Numbered from the stretch's first letter, positions 35,201 to 47,630 are shown. The stretch is 64,000 nt of DNA from Antitrichia curtipendula (GCA_951230915.1 OX579640.1:14714981-14778980); one strand, 5' to 3'. The notes: generated by a model from the letters alone, not told the origin. Made by a program: numbers and translations.

Positions 35201-36028
35201 ACTTCAGCAAAGGCATGCTTTGCCTTGCAGGCAATAACGAGGAAAAAATGTGTCGCAAAGATTGTGCAAGGCAACAAAGGAACCGCTGCTCCAACTTACA
35301 CAAGGGATATGGATTGTTATCAAAAGAAAAGAATTGAGAGAACACAGTTTTTTTTCTGCAACGACGACATTGAGCGCTGCGTCAAAGGTACAAAGAGGAA
35401 GTGGGTTATGTCCAAATCCGATGTGCCTTGTATTTGGCCAGTCCTGAAGGGAACAAATCTGACGAGTACAGAAATAATGCAGCTTCAGAATGCTGGATTT
35501 CGTCTACCTGAACGTCTTGAAATCTCCCCATGCCGGCTTTTTGGTGAAAACACTTTACCGGCCGACTTATTAGATATCATTGTCCCAGATTTTCCAGCAC
35601 AACATCCAAGCACTAGATGTGGACGGAAAATTCGAAGGAACCCAGCTGCTCCAACCACTAAACAAGCGAACAATTGCGGTTCTGCTCTTACCTTGACGGC
35701 TAATGTTCGACAAATAACGATGATTCCACATCCGGGGTTTGGATGTATTGTTACAATTGACTCCGGTCTTCAGCCTGACATTCAACAATACATATTGACC
35801 ATAGGTTCATATCCAGAATGTTCATGTCCTTATTTCAAGGAGATGTCGACTAAGGCATTGGGGAAGAGAGGACAATGGGCCAATTGTAAGCATCTATATG
35901 TCCTCTTCATTGTTATCTGTCGCTTTAATGCAGAAGTAGATGCTTTCATTCATGCTCCAAGCTTAAGCTTCAATGAGATCAGACACATTCTAGAGAGCGG
36001 CATCTTGCATTGCACTAGCAGTATGTAG
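32234..36028 (+). pseudogene. MULE-type transposase with SWIM zinc finger, one in-frame TAG
   Basis: Exon A is 32234-34333, the intron 34334-34564 (GTAAGT...GTAG, phase 0), exon B 34565-36028; about 1,187 codons. The N-terminal ~190 residues are low-complexity with an acidic VISIDSDDSDE run. Around 33060-33330 a Cys/His-rich segment (RCGNGDC, CKIC, ACVHLGVHDH) resembles the WRKY-GCM1-type fingers of MULE transposases. DDE candidates are Asp520 (WIMFDHV), Asp586 (FMADYAQANW) and Glu717 (CNLAETVHNKW), with CLFHWTQSMEKH between the last two, a spacing that fits MULEs. The SWIM finger is CSC at 35819-35827 and CKH at 35885-35893 (C-x-C-x19-C-x-H). A TAG at 34775-34777 interrupts exon B, and the same frame stays open after it. 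It is otherwise intact, so inactivation may be recent, or the stop might be bypassed. It is the likely mobiliser of the whole element. Confidence 0.78.
34334..34564 (+). other. Intron of the transposase gene
   Basis: The donor is GTAAGT after codon ATT and the acceptor is GTCCGTAG. Splicing joins FMHI to DLPAHELAEM in frame. Reading through instead reaches a stop at 34385-34387, so the ORF ends there without splicing. Confidence 0.75.
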
Positions 36029-36984
36029 GTGGTAGTTCATGAGAGGATGAATGTTATTAGGGAAGCAGTGAAACCAAAGTTTATTTTGGTACTTGAATTG
36101 GTTTCTAGTAAGTGTAGTGAGACGAAAAGGGCCACTACCCCATTGCGGTTTGAATTGGTTGGGACCATGACTTGTCATGCTATTATTCCAATGCACACCT
36201 TATTTCTTGGACCTCTGGATGATTCTGATGATTTTGTTAATGCCACATACCTGAATTTAATGTTTCAAAGTGCTGCAAATAGTACATCATTGTTATTGCA
36301 TGGATCCCCTACATCAAATTGGGGATATGTCCCTTCTAAAAAATACTTATAAATCTTTCATAAATTCAATATTTTGGGCACAGACCACCCTAAACCCTAC
36401 CCTCACTATATGCATGCAAAGACTCTTGTAGGACTCCTATCAGCATCCTAAACCACCGTTAGAGGTCCCTACGTAAGGATTCGGCCACCCCAATAAATTT
36501 ATATGCGCCTAAATAATTTATGAATCATCATTGGTCCTTTTGAATCCTACAGCCTTTTTTCCAGCATTCTGGAACACTCAATTTCTATATATTCATATCC
36601 TTGATGTAGATCTAATACAGATGAGAAATTGAACACCAAAATTGTCACTGATGCAATTTTACGTCCATGGTTATAGGTTCATGGTCGTCACTCTATTCTT
36701 GCCGGACCTAGGTGAAATGTGCCATGATACATTCTTGCTCTTAGCTCCCAAGCTATAAGTTTCCAAGTTCCTAAATTCACATATGCACATATTGTTACAG
36801 GTTCACAGTTTGTAGTTTCATGTACATACACAGTGAAGCTAAACACGATTTAAGAGCCACAAAATTATTGCAAAGGCAAGCCCAACGCATTTGTGATTAA
36901 TGGGTTCCCTAAACAATGAACCATCTAAATAGTCAATGTGAACTAAGTCTTCTTCCGAATGCTTTAGATTTTTCTAAGAGGCAA
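36029..36984. other. 3' flank of the transposase gene
   Basis: The frame after the transposase stop stays open for another 107 codons (to 36352) but shows no domain I recognise. The rest is AT-rich without a supported gene. Confidence 0.45.
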
Positions 36985-37562
36985 TGTTTATTTCTTCACC
37001 CTCAACATTTGTATTCATCTTTATACTCTTCACGCATAATTCTTCACATCTGCATTTATTCCTATTTGTCATCCATATCCACCCTATTTTTCATCCATAT
37101 GCATTGTACTTTTCAGCCATATTCATCATTATTCATCAACAAAATGCATCTAACTTTTCATCCATAGTCACTGTACTTTTCATCCGTCTTCATCCTTTTT
37201 TCATCCGCATTTGTCTTTTTTCATCCACGTCCACCCTATTTTCCATCCACATCCACCTTGTCTTTAATCCCATCCATTTTACTTTTCTTCCACATACATT
37301 CATCGTCCTCATCCACATCCAACGTCTTCATCCACAGTCATTATACTTTTCATCCAACTTTTTCATCCATACTCATTGTACTTTTCATCCATCTGGACAG
37401 ACCTTAGGGTGGATTTTATTTTCTATACATCCAGAAATTTCTCTCATCCATCACCTTGCCATTTTTTTTTGCCTAATCTGCTATTGAATCAACGCTCCGT
37501 GCTCAAGATTCTATGCTCTACGCTCTACGCTCCCGCTCCACGCTCGTATACTAGCTTCGTTG
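36985..37562 (-). repeat. Right terminal and subterminal inverted repeat of the giant element
   Basis: Read on the minus strand, the outer end holds GTATACGAGCG, then GAGCGTAGAGCGTAGAGC and related units, then a minisatellite of GTGGATG/GGATGAAAA units down to about 36985. It mirrors 11846-12240 in order and orientation. Divergence between the two ends is high outside the first ~25 bp. Confidence 0.75.
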
Positions 37563-38080
37563 CCAAGCAAAGGTGTAGGACACGGCGCACGCACACATCT
37601 CCTTTGTGACACTACAACTCTACAACGTCCTCTCTTGTGTAAGATCTTGGTGCCAACATCGGCACCACCCAAGCCTGCATAAGAATATAGTAATTATTTT
37701 TGAAGGTTTGTCATGAGCTCAATAACCAGTCTGTTCCACAAACAAGACTACTCATGGTTGCAATGTTGCAGTATATTCCAAACTTAACTACATAATCCAA
37801 AATCTCATCCAAGAAAAGGTTTCAAAGAAATTGACAAATCAATCTACTTCATCCACTAAAGATCCAAAAGAGTCCACCAAATTTCCATATTACACTCAAT
37901 GACTCTCAGGTGTCCATCCATAGTTAGAAGAAGATGTTCTCTCATGCCTAACTCTTCTTACTAGTTGAAACAGGCGGCCAACAATCTCAATGTCAGAAGT
38001 CCCAGATAAACATACGATTGCAACAGCTCCATCATACCCGCCTATTGCAGTTATAATAGTTGCTATAATCTCATTGTCTT
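37563..38080 (-). pseudogene. mnmE: MnmE/TrmE, decayed 5' part beyond the giant insertion
   Basis: Exon 1 (about 38080-37848) encodes the conserved N-terminal substrate-binding start of MnmE (IIATIITAIGGYDGAVAIV, LSGTSDIEIVGRLF). Exon 2 (37674-37563) encodes VVPMLAPRSYTREDVVEL and then CHKGDVCVRRVLHLCL, where the reading frame enters the insertion site; the matching EAG continues at 11835 and below. Lesions: TGA at 37896-37898 and TAA at 37890-37892 within the SH-V-YG segment, and TAG at 37612-37614 replacing the Gln of the ELQCHGG motif. A donor GTAGAT after 37848 and an acceptor before 37674 keep phase. The first copy of the 10-bp duplication (37563-37572) is MnmE coding sequence. Confidence 0.88.
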
Positions 38081-41000
38081 GCGCCTTTTGCCACTCTTCT
38101 TTAAAACCAAAATACTCGTTATACTCGTTATTTAGTCTCACATCATTCATGTAAATGGCTACTCCAACTAAAAAGATATAACAAGTTAGATGCAACTGAA
38201 CTATGAGTTATCACTTAATAATAACAATCTTTACATAATTGTTGTGCACTACCATTTTCGGAATAGGAGGATTTTAGCTACAATTGAAATTGATCATGTT
38301 TAATGAAACTTTCAGGCATATTTGGATGAAACACACCGTGCAAAAATCTACTCCTTAAATGATGGAAACAATCGCATACAATTGGATCCAAAAACTCCGC
38401 ATGAACTCGATAAGTAGGACCTACCTCCACATGAATAAGACATTCACCTCATTCTCAAATTATTCCATTTCTAATTGCATTTTGATTGTCTTGGATTACA
38501 TTTATTCCAATTCTACTCTTTGATGACTTTGTTATTACGCTATAAATACACAAGCAAAGATTGAAAAACGTTTAAAAAGCACTAAAAATATTGTTGTATG
38601 ATTACAAAATTGTCGCATTTATCATGTCCAACAAGTGCAAAGTCTATTTCCGCTCATAGAGAGAATTATAAACCATGGAAGAGAAAATAGAGTTAGAAGA
38701 GGTAGGTAATGGGGGTTATGATTTGCATTATGAAGTTAGGATTGAGATGGTGAACTCGCACAAATAGGGTTGCCAAGCTTGCTTCAAAACCCAGATATGT
38801 ATTCTAGAACCGCGTAGAAACAAGTTAGATTAGCCTAGGGAACATTAGTGACAATATTATAACCTTGATCGTGTTTGTGAACATTACCAATATGTTGTGA
38901 GAGTTGACGTCGACTATTGAAATTGAAAATTCGCACGATTAGAGTTTCCAAGTGGGACCAAAAATCTCAAGTCTTGTATGTAAATGTTCTAAACTCAACA
39001 ACAAAACCACTAGCATAAAGTTAAATGACAATATTTACAACTTGTGAGAATCGAGGACGTCGCAATAGTTGAGATCGATTTTTTAGATTGCAAAATTTGC
39101 AAGATTAGGGTTTCTATGCATGACAAATAACTGAATATTTCACAACAAAATCCCACTAAGTACAATAGCGTGCAGTCATATAAGCTTTAATTGTTTTGAC
39201 TAAAACTAGGAGAGGAGGAGGCTGCGCCAAGCAAGTACCATGCCAATATCTCGATATTGGTGGAGGATGTAGACTCCGTTACCGGATTGCCCTAGTATTG
39301 TCGTATTTGAAGGTCTGGAAGGATCAATATATGAGATAACCCTCAAAGGACGGAGACTAAGGTATTGGAACCTAAAAGTGACACTTTCCTAATTGCAACA
39401 CCTATCTACAATTGTTCAAGATTACATGGCCCCTTATGATTGTATAGTCAAACCTTGAAAGTTCCTCACTTTATATTTGCAATTTATAAGTGACTTCTTT
39501 TTATTTTATTTTTTCAAAGATGGAATGACTTGTTTGATATTTATTATTAAAAGTTCATATTTTTTGGTAAAATTTTAAATTACCATGAATTTTGGAAGAA
39601 AAATTGAGGAAAATCTATATAAAATACAAATCATGTTCAAATAATCTAAAATAATTCTGAATAGAAGTATATTATAGTGTAGAACATTGGGATATAAAGA
39701 ATTTTTTGTGTCACTCCATATTTAGAAACATGGTTATAGATCTTCAACTTAATACTTTACTAAAATGTTTATTTTAAGGAATTTTCCAAAATTTCCAAGT
39801 AGAGTAGAAATTGAACTTCAGAAGCTTTATTTTGTTAGTTTTGGTCAAAAGAAAAAGAAATTGTTCTGATTGTCAAATTTAAGTTGTAAAGAAAAAAATT
39901 GAAATATTGAAATATATTAATAGTGTACCATTTTTTTGATAGCCCCCCCATGTAAAATTTTAATTTTTACCCAAAATGTCTTGAACTTAACTCAATCATA
40001 TGGATATAGCATCAATAAAGTTGTACCCTCCAAAATGGATGAAAATCTTTCATTGTTCAATATGTACAAAGCTTGGTTGACCATCCAAAGGACAAAAAAT
40101 GTCCTTGGCGTATTTTTGGAGCCAAGGGACATTACTCTTAGGGTGGTTTATGGGCTTGTACTTTGCTTTAGTTTGCCACTTCATTTCATGACTTCATTGA
40201 AAACTAGGGTAATAACAACAAAATAAGCCCTCAAATAAATGTGGTTTGCATTATGAAATTGTCTAAACTTTTATTGGAGTTTGTTGGTCATTGAACGAGG
40301 ATTGTAGGTTTGTTTCTCTTGTGTTTTTGTCTATGGTATGATTAAACTATGACTTTTTAAAGTATTGATTATTGGTGTATTACAAATCATCCTTTGACTC
40401 TCATGTTCAAAGCCTTTGCATTTTAGGCAAGAAAGTCAATTTTAGTGATGTGGTCAAAACTAAATGTACTTTGCTATATTAAATAGATGTAATGTAAAGA
40501 AATTTTTAGATCAATTGAGCGTCTAGATCAAAGTTTCAATCAAAGTTTCAATGATTGACATTTTTTAGGGAAGGCAAAAAACTTTCAATAGCTTGTGCTA
40601 AAATCCTCTTCTACTTTAAAAGTTTTGAAATTTGTTATGTTTGTTACTAACATGATAACATATGCAATTGTAAAATTAAAAACTACAAGTGTATATTGAG
40701 AGTATTGAGAATGTGATAGTGACAACGTGGAAATCAATGAGTTTTCAATTGAATACACCCATGCCACTTTTGACGTTTTGTGCAATAAGAGACGATTTGA
40801 TCTACGAAATTGCAATTGCAGGAAATTCACAAGTGTATGATTATGGGCTATCAACAATCATATTGTATATGATAAAATTTGCAAATGCAAGTTTCAAATG
40901 TACTATCAGTGTTTGTTTTTTGAGAGATAATTGGCTAAATAGCAATAAAAATTACTTGTGATGGAATATTTGGCAAAAGATTTTTTGTTTCTCAATGAAT

Positions 41001-42517
41001 AATATTGATGAATTCCTTCTATATTGAAGAATAGCATCACTGTTTTCTAGATGAATATTCATCCTCTTAGAGGAAAATTTAATCCTCATCCAAAATTTTC
41101 ACATTTCATCCATGGACATTAATTATAAATGATTGCATTAATCTACACAGTCAAGGTGAATTTTCAGTCTCCCATTATCCCCCCTTGTGGTTTACCCCTG
41201 AAAAAACTACTGGAAATTTTTATTTGTTACCTGTGATAAAATTTGGAATGTTTCATATTCAGAATCAAATTAGGTAGGAGAGATGTTAAAATACAAAATT
41301 ACTGCAGCACAAAATAGAGGGCAATTTTTTACATTATTTTACCCTTGGTTGAGGGAAAGGGGGGTCAGTAATCCTGCCTGATGCAATCTGCACGGTCAGG
41401 GTGAACTGACCCCCCTTGATTGTCCCTCCAAAGTCATTCCAAGGGTGCATGTAAAAAAAAGAGCCCATATTTTGTGCTTGATTAATTTACCTACTATACT
41501 TTATCTTACTAATTGGGGGCCTCTAATTGCAAATGCGAATTCAAAATTTGCAAGTTTATCATGCGTGGCAAATAAAAAAAATTAGCATTTTCCTCTAGGA
41601 CAAGCGAGGGGGTCGGTTCACCTTGGCCATGTACACAACTGAGATAAGCTGATCCCTCCACTCGTCTCCCAAAGTCATTCCAGGGGGGCATCTAGAGAAA
41701 AGACCCCCTATTTAGTATTTGATTCATTTATCTTTTATACTAATTTGGAGTCTTTTGATTGCAAATATGAATTCAAAATTTGCAAATTCAATCATGCATG
41801 GCAAATAAAAAATTTCAGTGTTTTCCCTTGGAGACAAGCGAGGGGATTAGTTCACCCTAGCCGTTTGCATTGGCTGCCCAAAATAAAATAAAGAAAAGAT
41901 ATCCTCTAGCATGGCCACGAGGATTTGAACCCTCTCTCATCCCCAAAGAAAACATTGCAATCTTTTTATTTGCCATGCAAATTTTGAATTCATATTTGCG
42001 ATCAAAGGCCCCAAATTAGTTAGGAGGGTTATAGAAGGTAAATTAATCAAGCACAAAATAGGGGGGCTTTATTTTACATGCACCCTTAGAATGATTGGAG
42101 GGGATAAGTGAGCGAGGGGGGTGATTCACCCAATCCTTCACCATTATGAATCCCAATGCATTGAATCCCAATCCCATATTGCCAAGTTCAATTTTCAAGG
42201 CAGATTTGTCAAAAAAGAGTTATAACTCATAACGCAAACCCTCTTTCTACACCTTATATTTGTGAAAAATATAAGTATCGGCGTTTGTAATGAACTATTA
42301 GACTTGGTGTTATGTCCCATAATATTCTTGAGCCTCCCGACTCTTGAACATTATCTAGTCCATAATGTATAATTTGTTTAGTCCTTTCTCTCTTGAAATA
42401 CCGTTGATTTGCAACCATATAATTTTCAAATGTTGCAAGGGTTTACTTACCACAAGTCCTTTTGGGTGGGTGGGGGGGAGAGGGGAGGGTGGACTATGGG
42501 GACCACATTGCACCATT
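38081..42517. other. AT-rich intergenic DNA with diverged repeats
   Basis: No gene is supported. Between about 38750 and 39150 a degenerate unit recurs three times (a gene-like start 'gattagggtttc' or 'gattagagtttcc' followed by 'acaaa' runs and 'gttagattagcc'-type sequence), spaced roughly 170-190 bp. The ORFs at 39.9-41.0 kb lack domains. Confidence 0.5.
41340..42130. repeat. Direct and inverted repeat block
   Basis: A unit containing 'gtcattccaaggg', a G/C-rich 'gaggggg' stretch and 'gaattcaaaatttgcaa' occurs at 41430-41620 and again 240 bp later at 41670-41860. An inverted copy ('ttgaattcatatttg', 'ttaatcaagcacaaaata') lies at 41955-42110. The arrangement looks like a rearranged non-autonomous transposon. 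Confidence 0.5.
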
Positions 42518-43460
42518 TTAACCCCTAAAGGACCAAGTGTCTGTTCAACGTACGCAAGAAATCTCGGGTAGGTTCCTACAAAGACATTTTCGGTTGGATG
42601 TTCATGAAATTTGGACACAATGTGTACACATGTACTTCCTTTGTGAAAAACTCATTTTTTTTCCGATCAAGTGCCCGGATCAAAAGTTATGTTGCTCTGA
42701 ACTTTTCGGGCAGCTTGGGCAATTTGGGAATCTTTGGAGAATCTTTTGCAAAAAAGATCATGAAGTTTTGAAGTTTGGCATGTATGTAACTAATCAAATA
42801 TGGCATACAATTGTCCCAAAAAATATAAATTTTAGTTGTCCAATCACATTCTATAAGGAGTCAAACTTTGTTAGCTATGTTGGGATAGTTTCAAGAAAAA
42901 ACATTTTCTTCTAACTTCAAACCCTATTATCTTGCAATTAGTGAAGTCAAAATTCTTGAAATTTTTTCCAAATATTTCAAATGTTTGTCTCTAATTTTTC
43001 ACCGTGTGGATTTCAAATAAAATATTTTCTCATTGCACCAAAAAATGACTAGTGTATTGCCAATTCACTTAACCTCCTTGCATTGCAGGGTGATTTAGAA
43101 TAAGCTAGACTCTATATTTTCTTCTACATTTTTTGTGAGTGAATCTAATATCATATACTTATGAATGGTCAAAAATCTCATGTTTGTGTAGAACAAAATT
43201 TTTACTCCAAATGAGTCCGAAGTCTGCTGACCTTGTTTCGCAGGATTGGAAAAAAGTTTTTTTTCTCACTTCAAATGCAATAATCTTTCAATCCGCGCAA
43301 TGAAAAGGGCTGAAAACACTTTGATAAAATGATTTACTTTAGTTTTGTACGGTCGAAGTTCCAAAAAGAAGTTTTGCTTTTCTTTTTTGAATAACATACC
43401 AAAAAGTCGCAGTTTTTGGAATGTCTTCTTGGAAAATCCCCCTAGTCCTTTAGGGGTTAA
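42518..43460. mobile_element. TTAA-bounded non-autonomous element B (best inverted ends)
   Basis: The ends are TTAA-CCCCTAAAGGAC and GTCCTTTAGGGG-TTAA, a perfect 12-bp inverted repeat inside TTAA. The length, 943 bp, is close to that of element A at 1875-2807 (933 bp). No transposase ORF is present. The superfamily (piggyBac-like) is inferred from the ends. Confidence 0.65.
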
Positions 43461-44690
43461 ATGTCTATGTTATGTCTGATCAAAGTAATATTTTTCACCC
43501 AAAAATTTCCATTCCAGTTCAAAATATGGATGAAGTCACCACATTTAGATGAAAAAATCCGTATGAACCCATCCCTACCTTAAATTAGGTTGTTTGTTTG
43601 TTACTATGAGATTTCCAGAATTGTGCGTGTCCCAATCACATTCTAAACACTATTGGAAAGCCTTCAACAACAAGGAGGGGTGCACATGCTCTGTTTCTTG
43701 ACGTTCCAATCACAGTGTAAAACTTACGAATTTTTTGAGTTATTTTTCATCCTAAACAAATGAGAAGATTTAACATTTACTTTTATTTTGGTTGTGGCAA
43801 CTGGCAACCACACAACATGGCACAACTAAGGTAGGCACCCCCAAAATGGCACCTAACCTTAAAGTGCCATCTACAGGTTGTGTACATTTCCAAAATCAGT
43901 TATGTACCTATTTGGATGGAACGCTTTCAGAAACTTTGACCCTTAATAACTTTTGCATACGGTGTCCAAATGCCACGTTCTGTGGTGCGTTGAAACCTCC
44001 TTTCACTTGCCAACAAGAATATATGAAAATTTGACCAGTCTAATAGTAGTAAGTAGGCTCAGTAACAAAAAGTGGCGGTTTTGGGTGTACCCACCTTAGT
44101 TACGAATTGAAAAGTGAGTGTTTTGGGGGTCCAAAGATGGATGAATGTAGAAATACAACCAAATTTCAAGTGATCCGCATCTCGGCACTTTCTCTCAAAA
44201 AGGTAGAAAAAAGAAAAGGGCCTGCCTCCCTGCTTACCAGTTACCACCCAGGCATGTTCGCCCTATAATTGCCAACCCGTCCCGAATGCGATTTAAAGCG
44301 TCCATCATGCCACACTGATTGCACCCGCCGGGAGTACCGGGGAGTTCGTAGTCCTCTGAACCCCGGCTTTTCTGTCTGTCTGACTGTGTGGTCCCTTCAC
44401 CAGTCCCTTTCCTGGCCCAGCGGGACACCATCAATAATCAGTTACAAGGCCCACTTTAACTGAAATCATTAGGAAAAAAAATAGCATCAACTGAAATGCT
44501 CACACATGAAACTCATGGTGGACATGCTACCTTACATTTGGGTCTCCCTGATTGACTATGCACTATGCACTGAAAAGAGGCTACCTGTTTGGGTATTCCG
44601 GTCAATGAGGGCCGTTGATTGTGTTACAAAAAAATCAGACCCCCTTGGAACACCGTCGATTCCAAAAAACAATTTGGGATACGATATAGA
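43461..44690. other. Intergenic DNA with a GC-rich patch
   Basis: A locally GC-rich patch at about 44250-44450 stands out from the AT-rich surroundings. It has short ORFs on both strands without recognisable domains. It may be a transposon fragment; I see no RNA gene that I can support. Confidence 0.4.
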
Positions 44691-44699
44691 TATGGATAC

Positions 44700-44840
44700 A
44701 GATATAGATACAGTGCTGATATGGATACATGTACAGCTATGGATACAGATATAGATACAGTGCTGATATGGATACATGTACAGCTATGGATATAGATATA
44801 GATACAGTGCTGATATGGATACATGTACAGCTATGGATAT
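44700..44840. repeat. 47-bp tandem repeat of GATAYA type, about three copies
   Basis: The string 'cagtgctgatatggatac' starts at 44711, 44758 and 44805, giving a period of 47 bp. Each copy is itself built of GATATAGATAC and GATATGGATAC units. The ORFs through it on both strands are artefacts of the repeat. Confidence 0.85.
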
Positions 44841-45240
44841 ATATAAAAATACAGATATATATGTGGATATGGGATATATCCCATATTGATTGTCAACCCC
44901 ACCCCCACCTCAAAATTACAAAAGGGTGGGAGGGGGGAGATTTTTTTTAATTTTTTTTAATTAATTTAATTTTCTTTTTAAAATTGAGCTCACCAAGGGG
45001 GGTAATTGAAAAAATAAATAAATTTGAATTTATTTATTTTGAGTGCATAGTGATATCCGTGCACTCAAAAGAGGCAGTAATTGCCTTTCTCATATTGACT
45101 AGGAACATAGTATGCCATGTGCCACCACGAAGATATATTATAAAATCGGCAATTTAGAATAATATAATTTAATGACAACCCTCAAACAATTCTCATAAAA
45201 TATTATGATTCATAAGGTAGTCTGCTCTTAAAGAGATCAT

Positions 45241-46441
45241 TTAACCCTTGAAAGGCCCTTGGGGTCCCTCTATACAACCCATATTTTAGCCTTATAATTC
45301 TTCAGTTGTGGTTTACTATATGAATTGTGATACATTTTAATTTACATACTACCATGATCATTAATTTATTGAGTTGAACACTATTTGGTCAATGTTTTTT
45401 CTAGTCAAATACCAATGCATTCATAGCCTACTATATGGCCACAAAGGGCTTTCAGGTCCTTCTAGGGTTAACCACTGAAAGCCTAGGGCCTTTTTGGGTT
45501 CAAAAACATCATTGCTTTTGAAGTGTTATAGATCTAAATGTCACTAAGGTTTATAAATCTCAACTTTACAATCTTACAATGTACGTGTTGTCGATGATGT
45601 GAATCAAATTTGGAGTCATTTGGCCACATAGATTGCAAAATTAGAATGTTTTAAGTGATGAAAAAAGATGCTGAATTTTTTCTAACAACACATTATTTTG
45701 GAGGTGAAACTTGATTTCTAAACCTACTCAAATGAAAAAAACTTTAAACTATAAAGTGATTCAAAACCAACATTCAAACACATCAATGAAAGAAAATATC
45801 ATTCAATTGACTCATTGTGTTTGCAAAATGGCTTTTAAATGCGAAAGAATAGTAAGAATAAACACATTTGAGGTTGAACCTCCTTCTACTAAAATGCTTC
45901 TCAATCACTTACAACTTCTTGGATTCATGTGAAACTTTAGCCACATAAACTAGACCAGTATGCACAATTTTGCCAAAAACAATTATTGGGAAATGGACAT
46001 TGTATGAAGAAGAAACAAGCCGCCAAAGTTCATTGTAATCCAAAAATGTTGGGATTTTGAACTTTGAATTGCTCCCCAATATTTAAAATAACTTGGATTG
46101 ATATGAAATTTTTATCAAAATAATTAGATTTCAAGGGAAACTTAATCCAAAAAATTATATTAAAAACTAACATTGGATCAAGGAGATACAAGCCCCCAAA
46201 GTTGAAGCCATCAAATGCAATTTGGTGAACTCAAATTGAACCTTTGAACTTTGATTGGCTTACAAAAAGCTGTACGTATTGGATTGATATGCAGATTTTA
46301 CCACAAAAACTAGAAGAGAGAGTGCTAATTTTCCAACAGCTTTTATTGAATTTGGACATTGGATGCAAAAGTTACAGCACTTTGAATTGGACTTAAACTA
46401 TGTGAGGACACTTTTGGTCCCCTAGGCCCTTTAAGGGTTAA
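45241..46441. mobile_element. TTAA-bounded elements C and D, adjacent or composite
   Basis: TTAA occurs at 45241, 45468 and 46438, each next to CCCTTGAAAGG- or CCTAGGG-type ends. The outermost ends (CCCTTGAAAGGCCC at left; the reverse complement CCCTTAAAGGGCC at right) match best, so this may be one 1.2 kb element or a 231-bp element next to a 974-bp one sharing a TTAA. The ORF at 45711-45932 has no domain I recognise. Confidence 0.5.
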
Positions 46442-47630
46442 GAATAGCTTACATTTTGGGGAAATCTAAGCTCCTTGAAGCAATTTTCAGTAATTTTTTG
46501 TAGGAAATAAAAAGGAAATGGCATTTAATCCAAGTCATTTCATATTTTTTCAATCTTTGTGGAATTAATTACGAATTTTCAAAGTTGAAACTCAATGGTC
46601 ATGAAAAGCGACCACCTCTTGAAATGTACATGGTTGGCACATTGAAGAAAGAAAAATGTACTTTTGTGTTAGCAGTCCCTTCCAAAGCAAGGACACTTTT
46701 AGAACACTCCTAAAACCTTAATCATATCCATGTGATAAAATCAACGACCACACTAATTAATATTTTTCAATTAAATTTTGAAGTCAAAAAAATTAAAAAT
46801 TCCTTCTTAAATTGACTATAGGTTGAATATTTTTCATTTTAACAAAAATATTTTTACTTTGAATTCAAAAAGTTAAATTTTAATCATAGTAATTTTTGGA
46901 AAAGCAAACAAACTATTTTTATTCAAGTCATTTCAAAAGGATCATTAAGTTTGAATTGAATAGTTTATTTTTACGGCCATACCTATTAGTAACCTTCAAA
47001 TTATAGAATGTTGGCAAAGCAAAAGTGGCTTATGGTTTATACTGTACAAATGTTAAAGAACTTATATAAGAATCTACAAAAGAAATCAATTGATGGTTCG
47101 ATTGATGGAAAAAAAAAATGCATTTTTGTGTGCTTGGAATGTGTTTGTGTTCATCCATTGTTCAAAATTTGAATACCTAGTCTAGGCTCCTAAATTTCAC
47201 AGAAAAATTTGTATTTGGAATCAAGTGTGTTGTCCCAACAACAAAATATATTTTCTTGACCATTTCTTTTCTTTATGTGAATGAAGAATAATTTTCTGTA
47301 TGAACTTCTACAACATCATACTCGGCTGCTTATTGCATTGTGTTACATTACATTATGATCATTTGATAAATAATCAAACACCTTTAACAATGATGGTTAA
47401 TGTTGTCATGCATTGCTTCATAAGTGTGATGAAGCTCCAAACATATACTCACCTCCAAGATTTTGCAAGGTAGTTTGAAAGTTGTAATAACCAAAAAATT
47501 AAGAAAATTCATAAACCAGTAGGATTTGTGAATTTAATCTTACTATATAAATGCAATATTTAATATTTAACTTTACAACTTTATAATTGTTTGTCAATAT
47601 AGTCAGTACACCTTTTGTATTTGATTTCTT
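46442..47630. other. AT-rich intergenic DNA
   Basis: I see no gene or strong repeat. Confidence 0.6.

Larger units (their letters stand above)
11846..37562. mobile_element. Giant (25.7 kb) Mutator-like element inserted in MnmE
   Basis: The bounds are set by the perfect 10-bp duplication and by split MnmE homology on both sides. The two ends match as inverted repeats: after about 10 less conserved bases both read 'GTATACGAGCG' and then degenerate GAGCG-rich repeats, followed by a GTGGATG/GATGAAAA minisatellite of some 300-450 bp at each end. Cargo, left to right: a ParB-like/DNA methyltransferase gene (-), a 148-bp tandem array with a nested 3.4 kb element, a GC-rich segment, and a MULE-type transposase (+). 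The assignment to MULE rests on the duplication length, the inverted ends, and a transposase with a DDE-like core and SWIM finger. The in-frame TAG in the transposase and the array suggest an old insertion. The exact terminal bases are uncertain by 1-2 nt. Confidence 0.82.

Noticed and set aside
37000..37500. 167-aa plus-strand ORF rich in Phe/His/Ser
   Set aside because: It is the right-hand subterminal minisatellite of the giant element read as protein.
44250..44450. tRNA or other structured RNA in the GC-rich patch
   Set aside because: I could not find a cloverleaf, conserved B box or other signature that I would defend.
44556..44950. ORFs rich in Tyr/Ile/Asp/Ser across 44.5-44.9 kb
   Set aside because: They come from the 47-bp GATAYA tandem repeat.
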